This document shows, in pieces, positions 55,018 through 64,000 of a stretch of 64,000 nucleotides of DNA. The position numbers were made by a program, and so were the translations under genes. Within the stretch, counting starts at the first letter, position 1; each line of letters opens with the position of its first letter. The notes beneath the pieces were generated by a model. It was given only the letters and a program-made list of their open reading frames with translations. It searched no databases and was not told the DNA's origin. Source of the DNA: Magnetospirillum fulvum (lineage in GTDB: Bacteria > Pseudomonadota > Alphaproteobacteria > Rhodospirillales > Magnetospirillaceae); the NCBI RefSeq assembly GCF_900108475.1, contig NZ_FNWO01000014.1:28954-92953 (forward strand), in the 5' to 3' direction.

Positions 55018-55563
55018 ATGTTCGCCGACAACACACTGACCCCCAAGGAAGCCGTTCGGCTCTGTGCCCTCGGTACCCTCGCGTCCCGGCCAATGCGCTA
55101 TAGCGAACTGGCAGGCACCGTGCGCCATTTCACCAGCCGAATGATGGGCCCCTCGCTTGAGCTGATGGGAACCTCGATCGAACTGCTTCGCTATGAAGGT
55201 CTGGTCGAAGCCCGCGACGGCGCCGGGATGGAAGACGATTCGCCGCTTGAAATCACCCGAGGCGGCCGCCGCGAACTCCATTCCCTGCTAACCGCCCGTC
55301 TGCGGCTGGGCAGCGATCTGTCGAAGCTGGTCGTCGCGCTGAAGATTCGCTTCCTCGACCTGCTCGAACCGGCCGAACGCCGCGCCCAGATTGATCTGCT
55401 GATCGAAGCGGTCGAGACCGAACTGACCCGTCTGATCGATCTGCGCGGCAGCAGCGTCGATGAATGCGGCGAAGACAGCGCTTTGGTCGCGTGGCTCGAC
55501 CACGACATCGCCCAGCTCGAAGAGCGTCAGGACTGGCTCGAAGCCTTCCTCGCCAAGCTGTAA
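55018..55563 (+). CDS. Winged-helix protein resembling PadR-type regulators
   Basis: A 181-residue protein from ATG 55018 (GGAG 10 bases upstream). The N-terminal region LTPKEAVRLCALGTLASRPM then RYSELAGTVRHFTSRMMGPS and YEGLVEARDG reads as a winged helix. A C-terminal helical region with LIEAVETELTRLIDLR could dimerise, as in PadR-type repressors. Target unknown. Confidence 0.7.
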   Translation: MFADNTLTPKEAVRLCALGTLASRPMRYSELAGTVRHFTSRMMGPSLELMGTSIELLRYEGLVEARDGAGMEDDSPLEITRGGRRELHSLLTARLRLGSDLSKLVVALKIRFLDLLEPAERRAQIDLLIEAVETELTRLIDLRGSSVDECGEDSALVAWLDHDIAQLEERQDWLEAFLAKL

Positions 55564-55697
55564 CCCTTTCGCCACCGGGGCGTTGCGGTCCCGGTGGCGG
55601 CGGTCATCGTACCCCTATCCGTTGGTCCCTGGTTCCGGCGCTTCCCTTGGCCCGGTCCGTTTGGCATCCTGCTTTCCAGCAAAGGATGAGCAGACGG

Positions 55698-56378
55698 ATG
55701 GATGACGACGGTTATGATCGCAAGGGGCACCGGGAACGGTTGCGGTGGCGCTTTCACGAAGCGCCCGAGGCTCTGCCCGATTACGAGTTGCTGGAGATGC
55801 TGCTGGGCATCGCCATTCCCCAAAGAGACGTCAAGCCGCTGGCCAAGGCGCTGATCAAGCGCTTCGGCAGCTTCGCCGATGTGCTGACCGCCTCGGCCGA
55901 CGATCTGAAGACGGTCGATGGGATTGGCGACGTCGCCGCCACCGCCCTGAAAGTGGTGCGCGAAGCCGCCATTCGGCTTGCCCGCGCCCCGGTTATCAAC
56001 AGCGTTGTGATCTCGAACTGGGATTCGCTGCTCGATTACTGCCATACCGCGATGGCGACACTGCCGATGGAACAGTTCCGTCTGTTGTTCCTCGACCGCA
56101 AGAACGTGCTGATCGCCGACGAGTTGCAGCAGACCGGCACCGTCGATCACACCCCGCTTTACCCGCGCGAGGTGGTCCGCCGCGCCCTGGCGCTTCATGC
56201 CAGCGCCCTGATCATGGTTCACAACCATCCCAGCGGCGACCCCAAGCCCTCGAAAGCCGATATCGACATGACCCGCGCCGTGCGCGAAGCTTTGGGGGCG
56301 GTTGGCATCGCCCTGCACGATCACCTTGTGGTCGGGCGCAAGGGCCACGCCAGCTTCAAGGCAATGGGATTGCTGTAA
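55698..56378 (+). CDS. radC: RadC family JAB/MPN domain protein
   Basis: A 226-residue protein. A helix-hairpin-helix region (FGSFADVLTASADDLKTVDG IGDV) precedes the MPN core with IMVHNHPSGDPKPSKADIDM (metal-binding His-x-His...Asp) and DHLVVGRKGHASF. RadC's cell role is unsettled; the early link to repair has been questioned. ATG 55698 is preceded by AGGATGAG; 55686 is an alternative. It is followed closely (15 bases) by a small acidic gene. Confidence 0.92.
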   Translation: MDDDGYDRKGHRERLRWRFHEAPEALPDYELLEMLLGIAIPQRDVKPLAKALIKRFGSFADVLTASADDLKTVDGIGDVAATALKVVREAAIRLARAPVINSVVISNWDSLLDYCHTAMATLPMEQFRLLFLDRKNVLIADELQQTGTVDHTPLYPREVVRRALALHASALIMVHNHPSGDPKPSKADIDMTRAVREALGAVGIALHDHLVVGRKGHASFKAMGLL

Positions 56379-56393
56379 CGGGAGGACGGGGAC

Positions 56394-56777
56394 ATGGGGG
56401 ATACCAACGCGTCGCAGCACGCTCCCGAACGGGGAGAGATCGAGTCCGCCCTGGCCGAGGCGACTCGGATCAAGCAGGACACGCTGTCGTTCATGCAGGC
56501 GGCGGAAAAGGCCGACAACGTCTTTATCCGCCGGAACGAGGGTAAGCCCGAGGGCTATGCCGAAACCCCCTATGGGGCGGCTTTGGTCGGCGCGCGGGAG
56601 TCGGTCGATCGCCTGACGATCGTCATTTTGTCGCTGACCAGACTTCAGCGCAGCCATGCCACGATGTTTGCCGCCGATTTTCGCGAATTGCTGCGTGAGA
56701 TCGAGCGCGCCCGGGTCACGCTGGCCGGGTTGGGCACGCCTCCCGACAGCGAGGATGAGGAAGACGAGGAAGATTAA
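56394..56777 (+). CDS. Hypothetical protein with acidic tail
   Basis: A 127-residue, mostly helical soluble protein ending in SEDEEDEED. GGGAGGA lies upstream of the ATG. Features include ESALAEATRIKQDTLSFMQA and DRLTIVILSLTRLQRSHATM. No family recognised. It likely shares an operon with radC and converges on truA (11-base gap). Confidence 0.7.
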   Translation: MGDTNASQHAPERGEIESALAEATRIKQDTLSFMQAAEKADNVFIRRNEGKPEGYAETPYGAALVGARESVDRLTIVILSLTRLQRSHATMFAADFRELLREIERARVTLAGLGTPPDSEDEEDEED

Positions 56778-56788
56778 GTCGCCTTTCG

Positions 56789-57571
56789 TCAGGCGGTGCC
56801 GTCGTCCCGATGTTTCACCCATCCGGGCGGCTGGGGATAGACCACTCCGGTCAAGATCAGCCCGGTGGCGGGGCAGGTCGGCCCGGCTTGGGCGCGGTCG
56901 CGGGCTTCCAGGATGCGGCTGACATCGTCCGCGCTCCATTTGCCGTCGCCGACCAGCTTCAAGGTGCCGACCATGTTGCGGACCTGATGGTGGAGGAACG
57001 AGCGGGCCTCGGCGACGATCTGAATCTCGTCGCCGATCCGGGTGATTTCGAGCCGGTCGAGCGTCTTGTTCGGGCTGCGCGCCTGACAGCACCCGGCGCG
57101 GAAGCTGGTGAAATCGTGATGGCCGAGCAGGCGGGTTGCCGCCTCGGCCATCCGCTCCTCGTCCAGCGCGGCGGTGACCCACCACACCCGGTTGCGGTCG
57201 AGCGCCGGGGCCGAACGCCGGTTGAGGATGCGGTAGAGATAAGACCGCCCGATCGCCGAGAAGCGGGCGTGGAAGCCCTCTTCGGCCTCTTCGGCGGCAA
57301 GGATCGCCACCGGATGCGGCTTCAAATGGAAATTGATCGCATCGCGGACGGTGTCACCGGAATAGGCTCGGGGAAGGTCGAGATGGGCCACCTGCCCGGT
57401 GGCATGGACACCGGCATCGGTCCGTCCGGCGGCATAAAGGGTGACCGCCTCGCCGCACAGCTTGGCGGCGGCGGCTTCGATCGCGCCTTGGACCGACGCG
57501 CCATGATCCTGGCGCTGCCAGCCATTGAAGGGCGAGCCGTCATACTCGACCAGCAAACGATAGCGCGGCAT
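56789..57571 (-). CDS. truA: tRNA pseudouridine(38-40) synthase TruA
   Basis: A 260-residue enzyme. Catalytic Asp52 lies in [20 protein letters not shown]; other family blocks are [24 protein letters not shown] and [13 protein letters not shown]. It modifies uridines in the tRNA anticodon stem-loop. Its ATG overlaps the fmt TGA by one base (TGATG), giving a coupled def-fmt-truA operon. Confidence 0.96.
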   Translation of the reverse strand: MPRYRLLVEYDGSPFNGWQRQDHGASVQGAIEAAAAKLCGEAVTLYAAGRTDAGVHATGQVAHLDLPRAYSGDTVRDAINFHLKPHPVAILAAEEAEEGFHARFSAIGRSYLYRILNRRSAPALDRNRVWWVTAALDEERMAEAATRLLGHHDFTSFRAGCCQARSPNKTLDRLEITRIGDEIQIVAEARSFLHHQVRNMVGTLKLVGDGKWSADDVSRILEARDRAQAGPTCPATGLILTGVVYPQPPGWVKHRDDGTA

Positions 57572-58485
57572 CAGTCCAGCACGGTCCCGACCGCGACGGG
57601 ATGACCGCGCAGCATTTCGGTGGCCTCCATCGGGGCCTTGCCCGCCCGCTGCACCTTGACCGGGCGCAGGCTGCCCTCGCCGCAGGCGATGGCGAGGCCG
57701 TCGTCGAGCACGGTGCCGGGCTGGCCCTGGCCGGTCGCGATGGTGGCGGTCAACACCTTGACCCGCTCGCCGCCAAGGTCGAACCACACGCCGGGCCAGG
57801 GATTGAGGGCGCGAACCTGCCGCTCGATCTGTCGGGCGGGCAGACGCCAGTCGATCCGGGCCTCGTCGCGGGTCAGCTTGGCGGCATAGACCGCGCCTTC
57901 GTCGGGCTGGGTTTGGGCGATCAGGGTGCCGTCGCTCAGTTTCTCCAGCGCCTCGACGATCATCTTCGCGCCTTGTTCGGCCAGACGGTCGTGCAGCCAG
58001 GGCGCGGTGACGTCGGGCGGCAGCGGCAGCGAGCGCAACAGCAGGATCGGGCCGGTATCGAGCCCGGCCTCCATCTGCATGATGGTGACACCGCTTTCGG
58101 TATCGCCGGCCAGGATCGCGCGCTGGATCGGCGCGGCTCCCCGCCAGCGCGGCAACAGCGAGGCATGGACGTTGAGGCAGCCGTGGCGCGGCGCGTCGAG
58201 CACCGCCTGGGGCAGAATCAGCCCATAGGCGGCGACAATCGCGGCATCGGCCTTCAGCGCGGCGAAGGCGGCCTGTTCCTCGGGCGAGCGCAGCGTCAGC
58301 GGGGTCCGAACCGGCAGCCCCCGTTGGGCGGCGAAAGCATGGACCGGCGAGAGCTGTTCCTTGTGGCCGCGCCCGGCGGGGCGGGGCGGCTGGGAATAGA
58401 CCGCGACGATCTCGTGTCCGGCCGACAGCAGCGAATCGAGGATCGCCACCGCGAAATCGGGCGTCCCCATGAAGACCAGTTTCAT
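57571..58485 (-). CDS. fmt: Methionyl-tRNA formyltransferase
   Basis: A 304-residue enzyme. It starts [20 protein letters not shown] and carries the catalytic block [18 protein letters not shown] and later [18 protein letters not shown], with a C-terminal OB-like domain. It puts the formyl group on initiator Met-tRNA. Its ATG overlaps the def stop (TGATG), and truA follows with the same overlap. Confidence 0.96.
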   Translation of the reverse strand: MKLVFMGTPDFAVAILDSLLSAGHEIVAVYSQPPRPAGRGHKEQLSPVHAFAAQRGLPVRTPLTLRSPEEQAAFAALKADAAIVAAYGLILPQAVLDAPRHGCLNVHASLLPRWRGAAPIQRAILAGDTESGVTIMQMEAGLDTGPILLLRSLPLPPDVTAPWLHDRLAEQGAKMIVEALEKLSDGTLIAQTQPDEGAVYAAKLTRDEARIDWRLPARQIERQVRALNPWPGVWFDLGGERVKVLTATIATGQGQPGTVLDDGLAIACGEGSLRPVKVQRAGKAPMEATEMLRGHPVAVGTVLD

Positions 58486-59000
58486 CAGACTTCCGCCTCT
58501 TTGCGCAGCTTGATCATCTTGCGCAAGATCATGTGGCGCTTCAGCGAGGACAGGTGGTCGATGAACAGAACGCCGTCGAGATGGTCGATCTCGTGCTGAA
58601 TCACGGTGGCGAGCAGGCCGTCGGCGTCGAGTTCGATCTTGGCGAAGGTCTCGTCGTGATAACGGACGCGGACCTGACGCGGGCGGACCACCTTCGCATA
58701 ATGCTCGGGCACCGACAGGCATCCTTCCTCGTAGATATTCTCTTCGTCCGAGGCCCAGACGATCTCGGGATTGATCATCCGGATCGGCTGGCGCTCCGCC
58801 TCGGTCTTGCCGATATCCATCACGATGATGCGGTCCGACACCCCGACCTGGGGCGCGGCGAGACCGATTCCCGGCGCTTTGTACATCGTTTCGAGCATGT
58901 CGTTCATCAGAGTGATGACCCGTTCGTCGACCGATTCGACCCGCCGGGCCTTTTGTTTCAGGACCGGATCGGGGGCGGTGAAGATGGGCAGAATGGCCAT
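58485..59000 (-). CDS. def: Peptide deformylase
   Basis: A 171-residue metalloenzyme. Its three motifs are [18 protein letters not shown] (Cys94) and QHEIDHLDG (His136, His140), which bind iron or zinc. It removes the N-formyl group that Fmt adds. [15 protein letters not shown] at 59000 is the usual family start. First gene of def-fmt-truA, divergent from rsmE. Confidence 0.96.
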   Translation of the reverse strand: MAILPIFTAPDPVLKQKARRVESVDERVITLMNDMLETMYKAPGIGLAAPQVGVSDRIIVMDIGKTEAERQPIRMINPEIVWASDEENIYEEGCLSVPEHYAKVVRPRQVRVRYHDETFAKIELDADGLLATVIQHEIDHLDGVLFIDHLSSLKRHMILRKMIKLRKEAEV

Positions 59001-59219
59001 GGAGGTGAAGTCTTTCGAGAGAAGCATGCCAGCTTCGGACATAAGCCCGCCCGGCCCCAGCGTCAAGCATGGTCGTTCGCCGTCGTCCCATGGCGCGAAC
59101 AGCGCCCGCGAGCCCATGCGAGCGAAAGCCCAGCCGCCGGAGGCGGCGCCCGGCGCTTGAGGGCGTTTATAAGGACATTAAGTTGCCGCGCGTGGGTGCT
59201 TCGTCGTAGAAGGGCGTCC

Positions 59220-59990
59220 ATGAGCGACATCATCCCCCGCCCCCGCCTGCGCCTGTTCGTCGAAGTCCCGTTATCCGCCGGAAACGCGGTGGCGTTGGAG
59301 CGCGAGCAGACACATTATCTTTCTTCCGTGATGCGTGCCGAGCCGGGCGAAAACGTGTTGCTGTTCAACGGAGCCGACGGTGAATGGCTGGCCCGGATCG
59401 ACCGGCTGGGCCGCCCCGGCGGGATTTTGATCCCCGAGCTTCAGGTCCGGCCGCAATCGGCCGAGCCCGAGCCGAGGTTCGATCCGTGGCTGTTGGCCGC
59501 GCCGTTGAAGCGAGACCGCACCGATCTGGTGGCGGAAAAGGTCGCGGAGTTGGGGGCGTCGCTGTTCTGGCCGGTGTTTACCCGCCGCACCGTCGCCAAC
59601 CGGGTCAATGGCGAGCGGCTGCGCGCCCGGATGATCGAAGCGGCCGAGCAATGCGAGCGGCTGACCCTGCCGTTGTTGAACGAGGCGGTTCCGCTGGAGC
59701 GGGTTCTGGCCAACTGGCCCGAGGGCCGCACCTTGCTGTTTCTCGACGAAACCGGCGGCGGCGAACCGCTGGCCGAGGTCGCGGCGGGGTGGAGCGCGGG
59801 GCCGGTGGCGCTGTTGGTCGGACCGGAAGGCGGCTTCGCCCCCGAGGAGCGGGCCTTGCTGGTGTCGCGTCCGTTCGTCCGTCCGGTCGGTCTGGGGCCG
59901 CGCATCCTGCGGGCCGAGACCGCGACGATTGCCGCGCTGGCTCTGTGGCAGGCTTTGGCCGGCGACGGAGACCGGCCGCCGCGCGGCTAA
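59220..59990 (+). CDS. rsmE: 16S rRNA m3U1498 methyltransferase RsmE
   Basis: A 256-residue SPOUT-class enzyme. A PUA-like N-terminal part (REQTHYLSSVMRAEPGENVL) is followed by RTDLVAEKVAELGASLFWPV and the knot region LLVGPEGGFAPEE with LGPRILRAETATIAAL, which bind SAM. It methylates U1498 of 16S rRNA. AAGGG precedes the ATG at 59220. Followed by queE after 9 bases. Confidence 0.95.
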   Translation: MSDIIPRPRLRLFVEVPLSAGNAVALEREQTHYLSSVMRAEPGENVLLFNGADGEWLARIDRLGRPGGILIPELQVRPQSAEPEPRFDPWLLAAPLKRDRTDLVAEKVAELGASLFWPVFTRRTVANRVNGERLRARMIEAAEQCERLTLPLLNEAVPLERVLANWPEGRTLLFLDETGGGEPLAEVAAGWSAGPVALLVGPEGGFAPEERALLVSRPFVRPVGLGPRILRAETATIAALALWQALAGDGDRPPRG

Positions 59991-59999
59991 GGGCGGATC

Positions 60000-60620
60000 A
60001 TGAGCTATCTTGTTCGCGAAATCTTCGCCTCGCTTCAGGGCGAGGGCGTCCAGTCGGGGCGGGTCGCGGTGTTCCTGCGCTTTGCCGAATGCAATCTGTG
60101 GAGCGGACGCGAGGCCGATCGTGCCACCGCCCGCTGCCGCTTCTGCGATACCGATTTCGTCGGCGGCGAGCGCTTTGCCGATGCCGAAACGCTGGCCGAC
60201 GCCGTCGCTGCGGCGTGGCCGGTCGCGGATTCCGAGAACCGACTGGCGGTCGTTACCGGCGGCGAGCCGGGGCTGCAACTGGACGAGGCGCTGATCGCGG
60301 CGCTCCACCGGCGCGGCTTTGCGATTGCGGTCGAGACCAACGGAACGCTGCCGCTGCCGCCCGGTCTCGATTGGATTTGCGTCAGCCCCAAGGCGGGCAA
60401 CCGTCTGGTCGTGGTCCGGGGTGACGAACTCAAGCTGGTCTTTCCTCAGGACGGAGCCGACCCGGCGGAGTTCGAGTCGCTGGCGTTCGCCCACTTCCTG
60501 CTGCAACCGATGGACGGGGCAGAGCGGGAGGCCAATACCGCCGCCGCGCTGGATTACTGCCTGTCCCATCCGCGCTGGCGGTTGGGGCTGCAACTTCACA
60601 AGAGCCTGGGGCTTCGCTGA
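60000..60620 (+). CDS. queE: 7-carboxy-7-deazaguanine synthase QueE
   Basis: A 206-residue radical SAM enzyme. The N-terminus SYLVREIFASLQGEGVQSGR is typical. The cluster-binding Cys are in CNLWSGREADRATARCRFCD, with the wide first spacing of the short-insert QueE group. VTGGEPGLQLDEAL and ETNGTLPLP follow. It makes CDG in the queuosine/deazaguanine pathway. Its TGA overlaps the queD ATG by one base. Confidence 0.95.
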   Translation: MSYLVREIFASLQGEGVQSGRVAVFLRFAECNLWSGREADRATARCRFCDTDFVGGERFADAETLADAVAAAWPVADSENRLAVVTGGEPGLQLDEALIAALHRRGFAIAVETNGTLPLPPGLDWICVSPKAGNRLVVVRGDELKLVFPQDGADPAEFESLAFAHFLLQPMDGAEREANTAAALDYCLSHPRWRLGLQLHKSLGLR

Positions 60621-61147
60621 TGTCCGTGTTTCATATCCGCCGCCGTATCGAAATTGATGCGGGCCACCGTATCGCCACCCATGGCTCGAAATGCCGCAAT
60701 CTGCACGGTCATCGCTATGGGATCGAGGCCGAGTGCGCCGCCGACGCGCTCCACGCTGGCGGCGAGCAGACCGACATGGCGATTGATTTCGCCTTCCTGA
60801 AAGAAGAGATGATGGCCCGGATCGACGCGACCTGCGATCACGGCCTGATCGTCGCCTTGAGCGACGTCGCCCTGCTCGACCTGTTCGCCCCGGACGGACG
60901 CGATCCGGCGGAGTGGCGGGCCGACCTGGCCGAACGGGTCGCCCGTGACGGCGCGGCGCTGACCTCGGAGACCAAGCTCGGCTCGAAGATGTATGTCGTG
61001 CCGTTCCACCCCACCGCCGAGGCGCTGGCTCGTCACTGGTACGCGGTGCTGGCCGCTCCGGTGGCGGAACGCTCGGGCGGGGCGGCCCGGCTGGTCGCGC
61101 TCAGGGTATGGGAAACCCCCAATTGCATGGCCGAATACGCTCCCTGA
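60620..61147 (+). CDS. queD: 6-carboxytetrahydropterin synthase QueD
   Basis: A 175-residue protein of the 6-pyruvoyl-tetrahydropterin synthase fold. Zn-binding His lie in IDAGHRIATHG and RNLHGHRYGIEAE, and DFAFLKEEM, CDHGLIV and VWETPNCMAEY complete the family pattern. The Cys in KCRNLHGH fits the catalytic position. It supplies the substrate of QueE; neither queC nor queF is in the window. Coupled to queE by TGATG. Confidence 0.95.
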   Translation: MSVFHIRRRIEIDAGHRIATHGSKCRNLHGHRYGIEAECAADALHAGGEQTDMAIDFAFLKEEMMARIDATCDHGLIVALSDVALLDLFAPDGRDPAEWRADLAERVARDGAALTSETKLGSKMYVVPFHPTAEALARHWYAVLAAPVAERSGGAARLVALRVWETPNCMAEYAP

Positions 61148-61230
61148 CCGGTCCCGCTCTCTCCCCTCGCCTCGACAGGCGGCGGCGGTTGCGTCATCTT
61201 TAAAAGCTGTTCCCGTCGGGGAGGAGCACG

Positions 61231-62604
61231 ATGTCGCGCGAACCGGAAATCGTCACCCGTTATCGGCTGCTGGCGCAGGAGAACGATCCCGTCGCCCAGT
61301 TCAAGCTGGGCGAGATTTATCGTCTGGGCTATCAGGTCCGCCGCGACGTTGACGAGGCGGTGACGTGGCTGGTCCGCTCGGCCCGACAGGGCAACCAGGA
61401 CGCCAGCGCTTTGTTGCGGCGGATGGAAGCCGACGGCGTCGATATCTCCCGCCCCGTCGCCGATCTGCCGCCGCCGGTCGCAGCACCCCGCCGCGCGCCG
61501 CCGCCGCCTCGGCCGTCGTCCCGTCAGCGTTCCGCGTCGGTCCGGCCCGCCGCCGGGTCCGAGCCGCTGGTTCTGCCCGCGATCGAGGCCGAGACCGATC
61601 CGTTGTCGATCGGCGGGCCGGAACCGCTGCCCGACCTTGTCCGCCTGCGCCGCCGCGCCGATGCGGGCGACCTTGCCGCGCTGGTGGCGCTGGGCAACGT
61701 CTATCGCGAGGGACGCGGCATCGCCGCCGATCCGGTCGAGGCGGTCCGGCTCTATGCGTTGGCCGCCGAGCAGGGCGACGCCGCCGGGCAATATTCGCTG
61801 GCGGTGATGTACGATCTGGGCGAAGGGGTGACTCAGAACGATATCCAGGCGCTGAGACGCTATCTCGACGCGGCGCGGCAGGGTGACGTCGCCGCTCAGT
61901 TCAATATCGGCAACATGATCCGGCAGGGGCGGGGGGCCGAAGCCAATCCCGAGGTCGCGGCGAAATGGTTCGCTCTGGCCGCCGATCAGGGCGACGCCGC
62001 CGCTTTGTTCGCATTGGGGGCGCTGTACGAAAGCGGGTGTGGGGTCGAACGCGACGAGGCCCGCGCCGTCGCCCTGTACCGCGCCGCCGCCGAGCGCGGC
62101 GGGGCCGAGGCGCAGTTCAACCTTGCCAACATGCTGCGCCAGGGCCGGGGCGCCGAGGCCGATCCGGTCGAGGCGGCGATGATGTGTCAGCGCGCCGCCG
62201 AACAGGGGCTGGCGGCGGCCCAGGTCAATTACGGGCTGATGCTGGCCTCGGGGGTGGGGGTCGAGACCAACGAGACGGCGGCGACGCACTGGCTGCGCCG
62301 CGCCGCCGAGGCCGGGGAGCCGCGCGCCTGGTTGCCGCTGGCGATCCGACTGGAACGGGGGCTGGGCGCGCCCAGCGACGCCCCCGCCGCGCTGGGCTGG
62401 TATCGCCGCGCCGCCGAAGCGGGCGACCCGGTCGCCTGCTATCATCTCGGCCTGTTGCTGGCCACCGGTGAGGCGGGGCAGGTCGATCTGGAGTCCGCCG
62501 AACGATGGCTGCGTCAGGCTTCCGGTTCGGCCGTGCCCGCTTTGGCCGACGATGCCCGCCGCGCCGCCGAGGCCCTGGCCGCCCGCGCCGGAGCGGGATC
62601 ATGA
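61231..62604 (+). CDS. Sel1-repeat (TPR-like) protein
   Basis: A 457-residue protein built mostly from Sel1-like repeats of about 36 residues with the A...G...LG..Y..G pattern (for example AALVALGNVYREGRGIAADP, AQFNIGNMIRQGRGAEANP and AQFNLANMLRQGRGAEADP), roughly nine copies. After the first repeat lies a Pro/Arg-rich linker (about 85-115). No signal peptide is evident, so it is likely a cytoplasmic scaffold. GAGGAG precedes the ATG. Its stop overlaps the next gene's start (ATGA), implying a working pair. Confidence 0.88.
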   Translation: MSREPEIVTRYRLLAQENDPVAQFKLGEIYRLGYQVRRDVDEAVTWLVRSARQGNQDASALLRRMEADGVDISRPVADLPPPVAAPRRAPPPPRPSSRQRSASVRPAAGSEPLVLPAIEAETDPLSIGGPEPLPDLVRLRRRADAGDLAALVALGNVYREGRGIAADPVEAVRLYALAAEQGDAAGQYSLAVMYDLGEGVTQNDIQALRRYLDAARQGDVAAQFNIGNMIRQGRGAEANPEVAAKWFALAADQGDAAALFALGALYESGCGVERDEARAVALYRAAAERGGAEAQFNLANMLRQGRGAEADPVEAAMMCQRAAEQGLAAAQVNYGLMLASGVGVETNETAATHWLRRAAEAGEPRAWLPLAIRLERGLGAPSDAPAALGWYRRAAEAGDPVACYHLGLLLATGEAGQVDLESAERWLRQASGSAVPALADDARRAAEALAARAGAGS

Positions 62605-64000
62605 CGCCGTCCAAGACGTCGTTCGAGATTCATGTCTTTGCCGACAAACGCTGGGTGATCACCGAGATGGCCGCCGACGAGGCGGCGGCCAAGGCCTTTG
62701 CCGACAATTTGCTTCACACCGGCAACCATGAAGCGGTGCGGGTGGTGCGCGATTTCGAGCGGCTGGACGGCACCCATGCCGAGACGGTGGTGCTGGAGAA
62801 GAAGGCGCCGGAAAAGGCTCCGGGCGATCTGACGCTGGCCCCGATCGCCGAGGCGCCGCTCTGTACCACGATCGAGGATGTCTATGCCCTGCCTTCGCGG
62901 ACCGCGATTGGGCGGCTGTTGCGCAAATATCTCGACGAAGTGGTGGTGACGCCAACCGAATTTCTCCACGACGCCAAGGAGATGAAGCGGTTCGGCGATC
63001 GCGGCACCTTGCTTTTTTCGGCGATCGACCGGGTGGCGGGGTTGCAGTCGCGCGAGGCGGGAGAGGCCGACCCGCGCGAGCGGCGGGCTTTCCTCGAATC
63101 CGCGTGGGAGACGCTGCAAAAGCGCGCCCGCGACTTTGCCGCCGCCAAGCCCAAACCCAAACCGCCCGCCAGCTTCGCCGAGGCGCTGACCCAATCCGCC
63201 GCCGATCCCGATCCTGCCTTCGGGCTGATGGCGCGGTTGACCCTGGCCTTGCTGGAGCGGCGCAGTTGGCAGGGAAAGCTGGAACTGGTGCTGGCCTGGG
63301 CGCTTGAGCCCGAGGTGCGGCCCGAGGTGATCGACGGGCTGTTGGCCGATCTGGTCGTTCCGGCCCAGATGGTGCAGGATCTGTTGGGGTTTCAGCCCAA
63401 TCTGGCCGCGGCGCTGGGGCAGATCGTCGATCTGGCCGAGGGGCGGGCCGAACCGGCGAAGTTCGCTCCCGAGCTGTTTGCCGATCTCAACCAGATGTTC
63501 GCGGCAGGAAGGCTGCCGCAGGCCCAGCAGGCGCTGATGGCGCGCACCATCCGCGAAATCGGCGGGGCCAATCCGCTGTCGCGCAACGATCCCGCCCAGG
63601 AATTCGAGATGTTCCACCGCTTGCTGCACCGGCTGGTCGAGCGCGACCGCGTCGCGGGCGGTCCGTTGATGGCCGAAGCTTTGTTGCAGCGCGCCACCCG
63701 GGTGCAAAATGCCGGCGGGGCCTCGCTGGTTGTCGTCGAATCGGTGCGGATGCTGTTGGGGGCGTTGGCCGACGGCTGCATCCGGCTGCAATTCCTGCTG
63801 ACCTTGTGCGCTGCTCCGCTGGGCCGCGCAATCGGGGCCGGGCTGACCGAATTGTTGCGCGGCCACGTCACCCGCGCGGATCATATCGACCATTGGTGTC
63901 CGGTGCGCCACCCGCCGCGCGACCGCATGGCGGCGCTGAAAGGGGCCAATCGGGCTTTGCTGACCTGCGAGGCGCTCGACGAAAAGTTCCGCGCCGGGCT
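62601..64000 (+). CDS. Large hypothetical protein, partial at right edge
   Basis: A frame open from ATG 62601 to the window end, at least 466 residues. The start reads SFEIHVFADKRWVITEMAAD, then a charged region with KKAPEKAPGDL, and a long helical body. No family or motif is recognised. Translation is coupled to the Sel1-repeat gene by a 4-base overlap, which suggests that the two act together. The C-terminus is outside the window. Confidence 0.8.
   Translation, partial: MTPSKTSFEIHVFADKRWVITEMAADEAAAKAFADNLLHTGNHEAVRVVRDFERLDGTHAETVVLEKKAPEKAPGDLTLAPIAEAPLCTTIEDVYALPSRTAIGRLLRKYLDEVVVTPTEFLHDAKEMKRFGDRGTLLFSAIDRVAGLQSREAGEADPRERRAFLESAWETLQKRARDFAAAKPKPKPPASFAEALTQSAADPDPAFGLMARLTLALLERRSWQGKLELVLAWALEPEVRPEVIDGLLADLVVPAQMVQDLLGFQPNLAAALGQIVDLAEGRAEPAKFAPELFADLNQMFAAGRLPQAQQALMARTIREIGGANPLSRNDPAQEFEMFHRLLHRLVERDRVAGGPLMAEALLQRATRVQNAGGASLVVVESVRMLLGALADGCIRLQFLLTLCAAPLGRAIGAGLTELLRGHVTRADHIDHWCPVRHPPRDRMAALKGANRALLTCEALDEKFRAG

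Overview
The window comes from a GC-rich alphaproteobacterium, almost certainly a purple non-sulfur phototroph of the Phaeospirillum / Magnetospirillum molischianum-fulvum group. The best evidence is three operons for LH2 (B800-850) antenna polypeptides whose alpha and beta chains closely resemble those I know from Phaeospirillum (Rhodospirillum) molischianum. The many chemotaxis, cyclic-di-GMP and two-component genes fit a motile spirillum. No other photosynthesis genes (puf, bch, crt) lie in the window.

Positions 1-13.8 kb are accessory DNA. A large gene running off the left edge encodes an N-terminal PD-(D/E)XK nuclease joined to a STAND-type P-loop NTPase, an architecture typical of anti-phage sensors. 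An 11.3 kb island follows. It is bounded by a 50-bp direct repeat (one mismatch) made of the 3' part of a tRNA-Lys gene; the intact tRNA-Lys lies at the right end. The island holds a decayed toxin with its orphan antitoxin, a ferric-reductase-like flavocytochrome, soxR with a MexHI-like RND pump and a near-perfect SoxR box in a 19-bp-spacer promoter, a MITE-like element just upstream of soxR, a GNAT acetyltransferase, an AT-rich solo PD-(D/E)XK nuclease gene and a broken serine recombinase. No intact integrase is visible.

Positions 14-24 kb are core genes: a GST, an LPG-synthase-like membrane protein, a Cys-rich small protein, thiol peroxidase, the 5-oxoprolinase subunits PxpBC, an HD-GYP response regulator, a DUF2155 protein and a succinyl-CoA:acetate CoA-transferase. 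Positions 24-33 kb are signalling genes: a large hybrid kinase, a universal stress protein whose C-terminus has been rewritten by a repeat element, a PAS-GGDEF-EAL protein, CheC and a CheY-like regulator.

Positions 33-43 kb carry three pucBA operons with matching promoters and terminators. The first two are adjacent; the third is separated from them by ygiQ, pepF, an acyl-CoA synthetase and rsmB. Positions 43-50 kb hold a complete tripartite AcrAB-OprM-like efflux operon with a divergent TetR regulator. Positions 50-64 kb hold two chemoreceptors, an ELM1-family protein, a winged-helix regulator, radC, a translationally coupled def-fmt-truA operon, rsmE-queE-queD, and a Sel1-repeat gene overlapping a large unknown gene that runs off the right edge.

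The DNA between genes is rich in short structured repeats. One is a MITE-like element with 19-bp inverted ends. Several others are hairpin-ended elements bounded by CTAGAG or CTAAAG-like ends; some overlap the 3' ends of genes and even supply their stop codons.
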